Assembly (NCBI GenBank): GCA_002431975.1
Contig: DJFA01000104.1
Span: forward strand, 5,666 to 51,666
Reading direction: 5' to 3'
Length of the DNA stretch: 46,001 nt
Origin: Ruminococcus sp. UBA5884
GTDB lineage: Bacteria; Bacillota; Clostridia; Oscillospirales; Ruminococcaceae
Positions 33,301 through 42,367 of the stretch are shown here, piece after piece. The number at the start of each line of letters is the position of its first letter. Within the stretch, counting starts at the first letter, position 1. The position numbers and the translations under genes are program-made. A model generated the notes under the pieces. The model saw only the letters and a program-made list of their open reading frames with translations, had not been told where the DNA came from and ran no database searches.

Positions 33301-34530
33301 AATGCTTTAAAAGATTTCAGCTTTGAAGAAATGAATTACTGGAATGCAGCTCTTGAATTTCTTGCAGACTGCGAGGAAAATATTATATCTGTGCTTAAAG
33401 GTGAAAAAAGCTCGCTTTCGCTGCTTTTCAAGGACGGAAAAAGCGATATTGCAGATAATCTCTATGGAGATAATCCGGTAAGTGCAGGGTACAACGATAT
33501 AATGGCTGAAGCAGTAAAATCATTTATAACTGATTTCCCTGAAAAGCGTACTGTCCGGATACTTGAAATCGGTGCAGGAGTAGGGGCGAACAGTGCGGCA
33601 GTACTGGAAAAAATATCAGGTCTTGATTATACATATGATTTTACTGATATGTCACCTATATTTCATGAGATAGCAAAGGATAAGCTTGAAAAATATGATA
33701 ATGTCAGATATAAGCTGCTTGATATAGACAAGTCCGTTTCAGAACAGGGATATCAGGCAGGAAGCTATGACCTTATAATCTCAGGAAATGTGCTTCATGA
33801 CAGTACCGATGCAGGAAAGGCACTTGTAAATCTGCGTACGCTTCTTGGCAGCAATGGTGCTTTGATTATGCTTGAAGTCACACAGAAACGACAGTTCCAT
33901 AAAATATCAATGGGACTTACAGACAGCTATTCCGCATACAGCGATAAATTCAGACTTGAACAGAATTCTCCTCTGCTTGAATATGAACAGTGGGAAAAGC
34001 TTATAAGCAGAGCAGGATATTCAGATATATCGTCAATTCCTTTAAGTGACGGCTTTAACGGCGGTCAAAACGTTATAACAGCTGCGGCTGACAAGAAATA
34101 TATTTATCCTGATATCAATGAAATGTATGAAATGCTCAGAAACAGAGTTATGAGCTATATGATACCTGACCATATCGTTATACTTGAAAGTTTTCCGTAT
34201 ACATCTAACAAGAAGATTAACAGAAAGCTCCTTCCTGTTGTTGATGTAAAGGAAGAGGATACGGAAAATTATGAACCGCCGTCAACTGAAACTGAAATAA
34301 TGCTTTCCGGGATACTGGAGGATATACTTGAAAACAGTCATCTCAGTGTGACTGCAAATCTGGTAAATGCGGGAATAGATTCTCTCGGAGGAATTACCTT
34401 TAATACCAGACTTCAGGATAACGGAATAAATGTAGGCTTGTCTGAAATATATGCACATCCGACTATCAGAGAACTTGGAAAACTGATAGATGAAAGAAAA
34501 AATGAAGATATAGAATTTGGAGAGATATGA
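30388..34530 (+). CDS. NRPS: Cy-A-[embedded SAM domain]-PCP, predicted cysteine
   Basis: A 1380-residue synthetase. Cyclization (Cy) domain, about 1-430: it has LSDVQMSYFYGR, LGGVSTHFYIE and the motif D135xxxxD140xxS143, so it can both condense and form thiazoline. Adenylation domain from about 440, with TSGSTGTPKG at 572-581. The specificity residues read D617 L618 Y621 N658 M684 S686 L710 I718 W719, one change from the known cysteine code DLYNLSLIW. Between core motif A8 (814-831) and the A10 Lys1276 lies an inserted SAM-binding domain (LEIGAGVG, 1059-1066). Such a domain acts as N-methyltransferase in PchF and epimerase in PchE. The carrier Ser1332 is in AGIDSLG. The acidic tail DIEFGEI may dock to the next protein. 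The next start overlaps in ATGA. Confidence 0.93.
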   Translation: MKNILLPLSDVQMSYFYGRNKSTFLGGVSTHFYIECVTSLDIDKLEKALNCTIREQPSMRSYITDNGMQCFMDEVPYYKIKQTDLTSFPEEQQEEKFLGYRKFHSERMFELNKWPMFEFSIYNFSNQNILIVDSDMMIMDGLSTEIIIDSLYKYYDNDNVNEIPVLAFENYINEKKKKTEKNYAKDKSFWNEILQNLPSGPQFEKSCNTEEMVFDTSETIISKDKWDKVKNFLLPERILPSVYLTTAYAKLLSRWCGQSRITLNMTVSNRKGSCKELRNAVGDFTEVMLVDFDFTDDKTLKEKALETQKKISVRKKHGSVASSEIIRDYTNMHGCDNSFPFPAVCTCMLFDVAGSKWEWLGRKRYQVSQTPQVMLDNQISLKDGRLIIHWDYLSAYFSKNDIKNMQEEYCGIITGESVQKKYDLFAEQYNDSFREREKTTLVRLFKDKAEKFSEYTAVSDVNNSCTYGELDRDSDIIASYISEKCGANKAVIVKMKRSVSAVKAILGIIKAGCFYVPTAHNCPEERLEFIKEQAQSNLILTDEKAAEILDKGRWTENIDLSQPDDTAYVIFTSGSTGTPKGVVISHDSACNTILDINERFCITYKDKLIGISSFSFDLSVYDIFGALSSGAELKLAPSAYDMHLIKKMMASGDITVWNTVPSIMELLISNIDNDFTDDSLRAVMLSGDWIPLNLPEKIKKHFPNADVYSLGGATEASIWSIYYPVDSIEDSWNSIPYGYPLENQNIWILDENNNICPPNVRGEICIGGRGVAKGYLNDKERTEKSFFVHKTLGYIYKTGDIGMLSDRKWVIFLGRKDFQVKLHGYRIELGEIESCLSQCSNVSDAVADVKEVEGRKRLFAYVTPKTSGQIVKNTGFADKAAKLEYKVKGITSEKYELLQNRLDEISLGIMEKVFSEFDMGNEINIDRIITENNIDPKFRKIMTQWADSLAEAGIFEKKNESYCRTGSHTAENALKDFSFEEMNYWNAALEFLADCEENIISVLKGEKSSLSLLFKDGKSDIADNLYGDNPVSAGYNDIMAEAVKSFITDFPEKRTVRILEIGAGVGANSAAVLEKISGLDYTYDFTDMSPIFHEIAKDKLEKYDNVRYKLLDIDKSVSEQGYQAGSYDLIISGNVLHDSTDAGKALVNLRTLLGSNGALIMLEVTQKRQFHKISMGLTDSYSAYSDKFRLEQNSPLLEYEQWEKLISRAGYSDISSIPLSDGFNGGQNVITAAADKKYIYPDINEMYEMLRNRVMSYMIPDHIVILESFPYTSNKKINRKLLPVVDVKEEDTENYEPPSTETEIMLSGILEDILENSHLSVTANLVNAGIDSLGGITFNTRLQDNGINVGLSEIYAHPTIRELGKLIDERKNEDIEFGEI

Positions 34531-37500
34531 ATATGCTCAGTATTAATGACAATATGAATGCAGATATGATAATTGACGCTCTTAAAGAGGTCGGTATCAA
34601 ACTCTGGACTGAAAACGGAAAGCTCAGATACTCAGCTCCGCAGGGAGCTATGACAGGTGAAATAGTATCTGTCCTTAAAAGCAGAAAAAGCGAGCTTATT
34701 AGCGAACTTGAAAGCAGAAAAAATGAACTCAGGATTGAACATGATGAAGATAACCGCTATGAAAAATTTGCATTGTCAGGTGTTCAGGGTGCTTATCTTA
34801 TGGGAAGCAGCAGAAATATGGAATATGGCGGTGTAGCCTGCCATATCTGTATGGATTTTGAATATGACAGACTCGAAAAACAGAAGGTTCAGCAGGTATG
34901 GAACAGGATAATTTCTGAAAATGATACGCTTCATACTGTTATTACCCGTGACGGCTGGCAGAGAGTGCTTCCTCAGTGGGACGAATTTCAGGTAAATGAA
35001 AATGATTTTACAGCCTTGTCTGCTGAAGATACAGAAAAGGCTCTTGCAGATGTAAGGAAAAGACTCGGCAACAAGGCTTATGAAACATCTGTTTTTCCGC
35101 TGTTTACAATTGAACTTTCACAGTGCAGTGATTGTACAATAATGCATTTTTCAATAAATATGCTTATTGTTGACTGGACAAGCATATGGCTTATGCTCAG
35201 CACCTTTGAAAAATATTATTTTGAAGGCTGCGAAAATGAAAATAAGCTTACAATTACATTCAGGGATTACATGAATGCCTATAAGAATATTGTAAATACG
35301 GACAAATATAAACAGGCAGAGAAATACTGGAAAAGTCGTATAAATGATATTCCGCCTGCACCGCAGCTTCCTGTTCAGGATAACTATGAATATGAATTTG
35401 AACGCTTTGAGCTTGTGCTTTCTGAAAAGCAGTGGTTCAGCTTCAGAACTTTCTCACAGAATGCAGGAGTGACACCTGTTGCAGCTCTTGTTACTGCATA
35501 CAGTTCAGTTCTTGAAAGATTCAGCACAAACAAAAAATTTTCACTCAATCTTACAACACTTAACAGAATGCCGATAGATGAACAGGTTAAATACATAATC
35601 GGTGACTTTACATCACTCAGTCTTATAAGTATGGACAATACAGGTGAAAAGTCATTTGCACAGAGAGCAGCTGAAACAAATAAAACTCTTTTTGAAGCTC
35701 TTGACAATCATCTTTATTCCGGAATTGATGTTATAAGAGAAAAAATAAGACTTGAACCTGAACAGAAATTCCTTATGCCGTATGTTTTCACAAGTTCTGT
35801 GGGACTTATCAAAAATGAGGATTCCGGCAGCATGAGAGGAAAATATAAAGGCGGCATAAGCCAGACTCCTCAGGTATTTATCGATTGTCAGGTAATGGAC
35901 GGTTCATTCGGACTCCGTATCAACTGGGACGTAAGAAAGGGAATATTCCCTGATGGTCTTGCAGAGAGAATGTTCAGCCTTTTCAGAGAAAGACTTGAAT
36001 TTCTTACGGAATCAGAAAATAACTGGAAACAGAGCAGCCTTGTTGAAACAGATGAAAAGGATATCTTTTCTGATGCTGATAATTATGAAAAGCTTCCTGA
36101 ACATCTTCTTCATTCTGAAATACTTAAAGCGGGAAAACTCAATCCGGAAAAAACAGCTGTTATTGATTCTGAAAATAACTGGAGCTATGCTGAACTGCTC
36201 AGTAAAGCCGCAGCAATTGCTCTTGAACTCAGAAAGAATAATGTCAGCGAAGGAAGCAATATTGCCGTTGTTATGCCGAAATCAGCATGGCAGGCTGCTG
36301 CCGTGACAGCAATTCTTTCAGAAAACTGTGCATATGTTCCGATAGATGCAGGTCATGCGGTAAACAGAAGAAATATGATACTTGACAATGCAGGAATAAA
36401 TGTTATAGTTTCAGTTTCAGGCTGCATTGAAGAATCTGATAAATATACAGTTATCTGTGCTGACAGACTTGCAGATGCTGATACCGGTATTCTCAAGGCT
36501 GACGGCGATATAAACAGTACTGCATATATCATACATACATCAGGTTCAACAGGAACTCCTAAGGGCGTAGTCATCACACACAAAGGTGCGGTAAACACAA
36601 TCGAGGATATAAACAGACGCTTCGGAATATCTTCCGATGACAGTATACTCGGACTTTCACAGCTTAACTTTGACTTGTCCGTATATGATATTTTCGGAGT
36701 ACTCTCAGCCGGAGGAACTCTTATATATCCTGATGAAAAGAAATATTCAAATCCGTCACACTGGGCTGAACTCATTGAAAAGCATAATATAACTCTCTGG
36801 AATTCAGTTCCTGCATTTGCACAGATGCTCTGTTCATATCTCAACTCCTCAAAGCAGACTGAATATAAGAATTTTAAGGCTGTAATGCTTTCAGGTGACT
36901 GGATACCGCTTGAGCTTCCTGACAATCTTATAAAATATATGCCAAATGTACGTATTGCCTGCATGGGCGGAGCTACAGAGGCTTCAATCTGGTCAAATAT
37001 TCATGAATACAAGGGTCTTAAACCTGAATGGAAAAGCATTCCTTACGGCAGAGCACTTCTCAATCAGGAAATGTATGTGCTTGATGAAAACCTCAATATC
37101 TGCCCGTATGGCGTAACAGGTGAAATTTGCATAGCAGGATACGGACTTGCAGAAGGTTATCTCAATGACAGGGAAAAAACAGATAAATCATTTGTAACCT
37201 CATCAGACGGAAAGAGGTTCTATAAAACAGGTGATATGGGAAGATATAATTCTGACAATGAAATAGAATTTCTCGGTCGTCTTGATACACAGGTCAAGAT
37301 AAGAGGTCACAGAATCGAACTCGGAGAGATTGAAAGCTGTATAAAATCATATGAATCCGTTGAGAATGCTGTGGTTATCCTTGTAAAAGCTGATTCAGCC
37401 GCAAGACTTACAGCTTTTGTAAAGGTATCTGAAAATACAGATGAAAATGATATCAGAAAATATGCAGAGGATTATATTCCTGACTATATGATACCTGAAT

Positions 37501-37871
37501 GCTTTATATTCATTGATAAAATTCCTCTTTCTCCAAACGGAAAGACTGATATGCACAAGCTTAATGACATGGCATTGAAAAAGCTTTCTGAAAATAAAAA
37601 GGATAAGGAAGATGAGAAAAAGCCTCTTACAGAAACAGAAGAAAAGGTAAGTGCTATTGTTAAGGAAACACTGGGTATTGAAAGCGTTGACCCTGATATC
37701 AATCTTTATGAATACGGGGCTAATTCGCTGGTAATGGCACAGCTTGCAGGAAATCTTGCAGAAATTATCAAAGATGAATCCGCATTTGACAGTATTCTTA
37801 TGAATCTTTTTGAAAATCCGACTGTTCGTTCAGCAGCTTCAGCTATAGACGAAATAAACAGTCAGTCATAA
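34527..37871 (+). CDS. NRPS: TubC-type docking-Cy-A-PCP, predicted cysteine
   Basis: A 1114-residue synthetase. Residues 1-65 form a TubC-type N-terminal docking domain (ALKEVGIKLWTENGKLRYSAP). A Cy domain spans about 78-520, with GVQGAYLMG, YGGVACH and SQTPQVFIDCQ. Its key motif reads N211xxxxD216xxS219, with Asn in place of the first Asp. An adenylation domain follows with TSGSTGTPKG at 671-680 and the residues D716 L717 Y720 N759 M787 S789 M813 I821 W822, again close to the cysteine code. The carrier Ser1067 is in YGANSLVM. There is no thioesterase or reductase domain at the end. It receives the chain from the upstream synthetase. Confidence 0.92.
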   Translation: MNMLSINDNMNADMIIDALKEVGIKLWTENGKLRYSAPQGAMTGEIVSVLKSRKSELISELESRKNELRIEHDEDNRYEKFALSGVQGAYLMGSSRNMEYGGVACHICMDFEYDRLEKQKVQQVWNRIISENDTLHTVITRDGWQRVLPQWDEFQVNENDFTALSAEDTEKALADVRKRLGNKAYETSVFPLFTIELSQCSDCTIMHFSINMLIVDWTSIWLMLSTFEKYYFEGCENENKLTITFRDYMNAYKNIVNTDKYKQAEKYWKSRINDIPPAPQLPVQDNYEYEFERFELVLSEKQWFSFRTFSQNAGVTPVAALVTAYSSVLERFSTNKKFSLNLTTLNRMPIDEQVKYIIGDFTSLSLISMDNTGEKSFAQRAAETNKTLFEALDNHLYSGIDVIREKIRLEPEQKFLMPYVFTSSVGLIKNEDSGSMRGKYKGGISQTPQVFIDCQVMDGSFGLRINWDVRKGIFPDGLAERMFSLFRERLEFLTESENNWKQSSLVETDEKDIFSDADNYEKLPEHLLHSEILKAGKLNPEKTAVIDSENNWSYAELLSKAAAIALELRKNNVSEGSNIAVVMPKSAWQAAAVTAILSENCAYVPIDAGHAVNRRNMILDNAGINVIVSVSGCIEESDKYTVICADRLADADTGILKADGDINSTAYIIHTSGSTGTPKGVVITHKGAVNTIEDINRRFGISSDDSILGLSQLNFDLSVYDIFGVLSAGGTLIYPDEKKYSNPSHWAELIEKHNITLWNSVPAFAQMLCSYLNSSKQTEYKNFKAVMLSGDWIPLELPDNLIKYMPNVRIACMGGATEASIWSNIHEYKGLKPEWKSIPYGRALLNQEMYVLDENLNICPYGVTGEICIAGYGLAEGYLNDREKTDKSFVTSSDGKRFYKTGDMGRYNSDNEIEFLGRLDTQVKIRGHRIELGEIESCIKSYESVENAVVILVKADSAARLTAFVKVSENTDENDIRKYAEDYIPDYMIPECFIFIDKIPLSPNGKTDMHKLNDMALKKLSENKKDKEDEKKPLTETEEKVSAIVKETLGIESVDPDINLYEYGANSLVMAQLAGNLAEIIKDESAFDSILMNLFENPTVRSAASAIDEINSQS

Positions 37872-37889
37872 TACAGGGCAGGGATTGAT

Positions 37890-38561
37890 ATGAAATTATT
37901 TTGTTTCCCATGGTCGGGAGGAAGCAGCGAATTTTATTTCAGATACAGCAGTATTCTCGGGAATGATATTGAAATAATCCCGATAAATCCTTTGTTTGAT
38001 GATGAAACTCCTTTCAGAGAGGCAATTGCCTCTCTGAAAGAAGAAATTATCAGTAAAACAAAAAAAGATGAAAAGTTTATACTGTTGGGGCACAGTATGG
38101 GAGCAGTGCTTGCATATGAAGCTGCAAAGATGTTATGCAGTGATTCTTATAAATTCGGAGCAGTTTTTTCAGGAATGCTTCCGCCATCAGCAGATATCTT
38201 TGCAAAGCTTGATTCAGAGCTTGACAGGGAAAAAGCCAGAAAATATTCTTCTGAACTCGGAATGAATACGCTTAGTATGCTGCCTGACAGATATCTTGAT
38301 GCAATAACAGAAAAAATGAATCATGATAATCTGCTGCTTAAACGTTATGAAAGCTGCTGCGATATAAAACTTTCAGTGCCTGCGGCAGTGATTTATTCCG
38401 AACAGGAGCAGGAACAGGGCGATATTTCAGACTGGGAGAAAATACTGGCAGGCGATACTGAATATATCAGAGTAAAGGGAAATCATTTTTATCTTACTGA
38501 GGATTTTTCAGCTGTTAAAAATGCCATTATTAATATACGCCATAAGCTTTCAGAAATCTGA
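37890..38561 (+). CDS. Type II thioesterase 3 (Ser nucleophile)
   Basis: A 223-residue thioesterase with FCFPWSGGSSEFYFRY, elbow GHSMG (Ser69) and a C-terminal GNHFYLTED with the His. It is the shortest of the four and lacks part of the lid region. It follows the second synthetase by 18 bases. A repair or release function is likely; which one is not decidable. Confidence 0.88.
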   Translation: MKLFCFPWSGGSSEFYFRYSSILGNDIEIIPINPLFDDETPFREAIASLKEEIISKTKKDEKFILLGHSMGAVLAYEAAKMLCSDSYKFGAVFSGMLPPSADIFAKLDSELDREKARKYSSELGMNTLSMLPDRYLDAITEKMNHDNLLLKRYESCCDIKLSVPAAVIYSEQEQEQGDISDWEKILAGDTEYIRVKGNHFYLTEDFSAVKNAIINIRHKLSEI

Positions 38562-38590
38562 TAAAAATAATACAAGAGAGAATTTTTTAT

Positions 38591-39334
38591 ATGGAAAATA
38601 AAAAAAACAGCTGGTTCAGATATGCCGGCGGAAAAGGTGAAATAAAAGGAAATATATTCTGTTTTCCTCATGCAGGAAGTTCAGCATCATTTTTTGCAAA
38701 ATGGAAAAGCCTTGCTGAAAACAGCTGTATATATCCGATACAATATCCGGGACGTGAAAACAGACGTTCAGAAAAATGTCCTGTATCTGTTGAAAAACTT
38801 GCATACGATTTTGTGGAGGCTGAAATTGAAACTCTCTGTTCAGAACCGTATATACTTTTTGGTCACTGTATGGGAAGTCTTGCAGCATGGGAGGCTGCAA
38901 AGGAGATGAAACGCAGAAACAAGGCTTTGCCTGAAGCAATAATAGTTTCATCATCTCCGTCACCTGCCCGTGCGGAAATTCAGAAAGCATCTGATATGAG
39001 TGATGAGGAAGCAATAGAAAACCTTTGCAGACTCGGATATATAAGCAGAAGTATTGTTGCAGAAAAGGAATTTTTTGATTATTATATGTCAGTAATGAAA
39101 ACTGACAGAGCCTTGCTTGAAGCCTATGATTACAAAGCTCAGGAAGGAAAGACACTTGAATGCAGAATATATGCTTTCAATGGTAAAAATGATACAGAAG
39201 AGCTTAAAGCTCAGGCTCTTGAATGGAGAGATTTTACTTCCGCAGAATTTGAACAGGTTCTTTTCAGAGGAGGTCATTTTTATCTGAATGAGGATACTGC
39301 ATCAGTTATAAAACAGATTGAATCTTATTTTTAA
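38591..39334 (+). CDS. Type II thioesterase 4 (Cys nucleophile)
   Basis: A 247-residue thioesterase, the closest of the four to the classic family (NIFCFPHAGSSASFFAKW, IYPIQYPGRENR). The elbow is GHCMG with Cys93 instead of Ser. The acid lies in FNGKNDTEELK and the His in FRGGHFYLNED. It is 29 bases after the third thioesterase and 91 bases before the exporter genes. With the other Cys enzyme it makes two of four thioesterases in this cluster with the same replacement. Confidence 0.88.
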   Translation: MENKKNSWFRYAGGKGEIKGNIFCFPHAGSSASFFAKWKSLAENSCIYPIQYPGRENRRSEKCPVSVEKLAYDFVEAEIETLCSEPYILFGHCMGSLAAWEAAKEMKRRNKALPEAIIVSSSPSPARAEIQKASDMSDEEAIENLCRLGYISRSIVAEKEFFDYYMSVMKTDRALLEAYDYKAQEGKTLECRIYAFNGKNDTEELKAQALEWRDFTSAEFEQVLFRGGHFYLNEDTASVIKQIESYF

Positions 39335-39425
39335 TCTGTGCTGCTCAATCATCATTGACTGATAAACGAGAGAATTTTTCCCTTGTTTGTTATTGCATAA
39401 TATTATTTAAAGAAAGGAAATCATT

Positions 39426-40124
39426 ATGTCAATCAAAGTAAAAGGGTTAAGAAAAAAGTATGGAAGCGGAAAAGTATCTGCTGAAATACTCAAGGGTATT
39501 GATTTTGAAATAAAGGACGGTGAAGTGCTTGCTATTCTCGGCCCTTCAGGTTCAGGAAAATCGACTTTGCTGAATCTGCTCGGAGGACTGGATTCAGCTG
39601 ATTCCGGAAGCATAGTGATTAACGGAACGGATATCACAAAGCTTTCCGTCAGGGAACTTACAGCATTCAGAAGAAATAATTTCGGCTTTATCTATCAGTT
39701 CTACAACCTTGTATCAGACCTTAATGTCTATGAAAATGTTGAAGTCTGCCACTGGCTCGGTGACCGTTCAGCCGATATAAAATCTGTTCTGGAAAGCGTT
39801 GGAATGTGGGAACACAGAAACAAATTCCCTGATGAACTTTCAGGCGGTATGCAGCAGAGAGTAAGTATTGCAAGAGCAATTTCAAAAAATCCTAAAATTC
39901 TTTTCTGTGACGAGCCTACCGGAGCATTGGATTATAAATCAGCACATGATGTACTGAATGTAATCGAGGATATACATAAAAAATCGGATACTACTGTTAT
40001 ACTTGTCACACATAACAGGGCAATTGCTGATATGTCAGACCATGTAATAGAAATCAAGGACGGAAAAATTGCACTTGATACACATAACAGCAATCCTTTG
40101 TCAGCTAAAGAGGTGGAATGGTAA
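39426..40124 (+). CDS. ABC exporter ATPase (MacB/LolD-like)
   Basis: A 232-residue ATPase. Walker A is GPSGSGKST (39-47), the signature is LSGGMQQRVSIARA, Walker B is ILFCDEPTGALD and the switch His is in VILVTHN. It is of the MacB/FtsE type that works with FtsX-like permeases. AAAGAAAGGA precedes the ATG. The permease gene overlaps its end. Its place within the NRPS operon suggests export or self-resistance for the peptide. Confidence 0.95.
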   Translation: MSIKVKGLRKKYGSGKVSAEILKGIDFEIKDGEVLAILGPSGSGKSTLLNLLGGLDSADSGSIVINGTDITKLSVRELTAFRRNNFGFIYQFYNLVSDLNVYENVEVCHWLGDRSADIKSVLESVGMWEHRNKFPDELSGGMQQRVSIARAISKNPKILFCDEPTGALDYKSAHDVLNVIEDIHKKSDTTVILVTHNRAIADMSDHVIEIKDGKIALDTHNSNPLSAKEVEW

Positions 40125-42355
40125 TGCCTATAGATAAAAGAATCAAAAGAGAGCTGAAGAAAAACTTTATGAGGTATTTTCTTGCGGCTCTGATATTGTT
40201 TTTTGGAATTACAATGATTTCAGCATTTTTTTCATCTACTGACGGTATACTTGATACTCTCAGCTCTGAAAGAGAAAAATGCAGTATTGAAGATGCAAAT
40301 GTTACACTTGTAAGTAAGCTTAGCGATGAAAATGAAAAAAAACTTGAGGAATATGGAGTTAAAAAGCTTGAAAATACAAGTTATGCCGACCTTAATGCTT
40401 TTGATGATGAAGATTATGAACTCAGAGTTTTTAAAGTAAGAACTGAAGTTGACAAGCTTACTGTTACAGAAGGCAGTCTGCCTGAAAAAACTGATGAAAT
40501 AGCTCTTGAAGAAAAGACTGCGGCTGCAAAGGAAGTTTCTGTCGGTGATAAGTTTGATGTTGACGGCAAGGAATATGTAATCAGCGGAATTGTAAATGTA
40601 GTTGATTACAATAATGTTCTTAAAAGTGTTACATCAGGAGTATCAAACTTTGATGTTTTCGGAGTCGGATTTGTTTCAGAGGATTCATTCAAGGATATTT
40701 CAAGTGACAAGATAACAATTCAGTACAGCTTCACAGCTGAAAATGAAGATGATATTGATTCAGTTTCGGATTATCTCAAAGATGAAAATCTTATGATGAG
40801 TATTCTTAAAAGAACAGATAACCCGAGAATAAAATCAATTGATGACAAAACAGCTACCATGAAGGCAGAAGTAACTCTTATAGGAATTGTATTCATCTTC
40901 CTTATATCATTTATTTTCTATGTTATGTCATCAGCTTCAATTGAAAAGGACAGTACATTTATAGGCACACTTTTTTCAATGGGATATACAAGAGGCGAAA
41001 TAGTAAGGCATTATCTGAAACTTCCGCTTATTGTTACAATAATAGCATCAGTGGGCGGTATGCTTACAGGAACGCTCTGTCTTTCTGAATCAATCGGAAA
41101 AACATCATACAGCAGCTATTCACTGCCGTCATTTGCAGGAAAGATAAATGCATATCTTGTAGTACTCTGCTGTATTATGCCGTTTGTAATCCAGCTTGTA
41201 ACAAATGGTCTGCTGCTCAGCAAAAGACTTAATATTACTCCTGTAAAGCTTATGCGTGGAAAAACAATGTCCGGCAAGGGTTTCAGGAAAGTAAAGCTTG
41301 AAAACAAGTCATTCCCTGTAAAGATGTATATAAGAATAATGCTCAGAGGTCTTAAAAATCAGCTTGTTCTTTTCCTTGGAATATTCATTGCAATGTTTTT
41401 CCTTGTTATGGGATTTGGAATGAAGGATACACTTAAAGAATATGTAAAAGACGTTGACAGCAACAGTATGTATGAATATGCTTATATACTCAAAGCACCA
41501 TGCGAGCCTGAAAATGATGATGCTGACTATCAGAAGGTAACAATCGGAGGATTTCAGGTTACATATTCAGGAATAAATATGAAACTCAATGTATACGGAT
41601 ATGAAGACGGCGAAGGCGTTGACAGTATATCAAAGAACAAAGATGAAATAGTTATTTCTGACAGCACAGCCTCAAAACTTTCACTTAAAAAAGGTGATGA
41701 TTTTGAGATATATTCAACAGAACTGAAAAAGAACTTTACTCTTAAAGTAACAGATATAGTTCATGACCCTGTAGGACTCACTGCATTTATGGACAGAACT
41801 GCACTTAATGAAATTCTTGAAAAAGATGATGCGGAAAATTATTATAATGCACTTGTTTCAGATGAGGAGCTTGATATTTCTGAGGCTTATGTTGCTGAAA
41901 CAATGTCACATAGTGTAAACAAGCTTGCAGCAGAGGAAATGGACAGCATGATGCAGACAATGATAATGATGCTTATATTTATGGCAGTTGTTGTATTTGC
42001 AGCTGTAATGTTCATTCTGCTTAAAATGATTATTGAAAAGAGTTCATATTCAATTTCACTTATGAAGATATTCGGATATACAGACAAGGAAAACAATCAT
42101 TTCTATCTTAACAGTTTCTTTATAACAATAATCATATCGCTTGCAGTTTCAATGCCTGTTGATGTAATACTCTTCAAATCGGTATGGCCTATGCTCAATG
42201 CGAACCTTGTCGGATTTGTACCTGTAAAGATGTATCCTGTTACATATCTGATTATTTTTGCGTTTGGTCTTGCAGTATACTTTATTGTAACACTGCTGCT
42301 CAGAGCAAAACTCAAAAGAATACCTATGAATCTTATACTTAAACAAAGGGATTAA
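40118..42355 (+). CDS. ABC transporter permease with two FtsX domains
   Basis: A 745-residue membrane protein. It has one membrane segment at about 18-38, an outer domain of about 200 residues, three segments near 245-365, a second large outer domain after a segment near 412-432, and three last segments near 615-735. This is the FtsX duplication of MacB-like exporters. ATG at 40118 overlaps the ATPase stop; an in-frame ATG at 40124 is also possible, with GAGG four or ten bases ahead. Works with the ATPase upstream. Substrate is inferred from the cluster. Confidence 0.9.
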   Translation: MVMPIDKRIKRELKKNFMRYFLAALILFFGITMISAFFSSTDGILDTLSSEREKCSIEDANVTLVSKLSDENEKKLEEYGVKKLENTSYADLNAFDDEDYELRVFKVRTEVDKLTVTEGSLPEKTDEIALEEKTAAAKEVSVGDKFDVDGKEYVISGIVNVVDYNNVLKSVTSGVSNFDVFGVGFVSEDSFKDISSDKITIQYSFTAENEDDIDSVSDYLKDENLMMSILKRTDNPRIKSIDDKTATMKAEVTLIGIVFIFLISFIFYVMSSASIEKDSTFIGTLFSMGYTRGEIVRHYLKLPLIVTIIASVGGMLTGTLCLSESIGKTSYSSYSLPSFAGKINAYLVVLCCIMPFVIQLVTNGLLLSKRLNITPVKLMRGKTMSGKGFRKVKLENKSFPVKMYIRIMLRGLKNQLVLFLGIFIAMFFLVMGFGMKDTLKEYVKDVDSNSMYEYAYILKAPCEPENDDADYQKVTIGGFQVTYSGINMKLNVYGYEDGEGVDSISKNKDEIVISDSTASKLSLKKGDDFEIYSTELKKNFTLKVTDIVHDPVGLTAFMDRTALNEILEKDDAENYYNALVSDEELDISEAYVAETMSHSVNKLAAEEMDSMMQTMIMMLIFMAVVVFAAVMFILLKMIIEKSSYSISLMKIFGYTDKENNHFYLNSFFITIIISLAVSMPVDVILFKSVWPMLNANLVGFVPVKMYPVTYLIIFAFGLAVYFIVTLLLRAKLKRIPMNLILKQRD

Positions 42356-42367
42356 TATGAAAATCAT

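Noticed and set aside
36353..36964. Minus-strand reading frame of 203 codons inside the second synthetase
   Set aside because: It lies wholly opposite a conserved A domain with all core motifs, has no ribosome site and reads as low-complexity Ser/Ile; a shadow of the real gene.
38616..39155. Minus-strand reading frame of 179 codons opposite the fourth thioesterase
   Set aside because: No family motif and no ribosome site; the plus-strand thioesterase explains the coding signal.
39335..39425. Internal promoter before the ABC exporter genes (TTGACT at about 39356)
   Set aside because: No -10 box at acceptable spacing was found.
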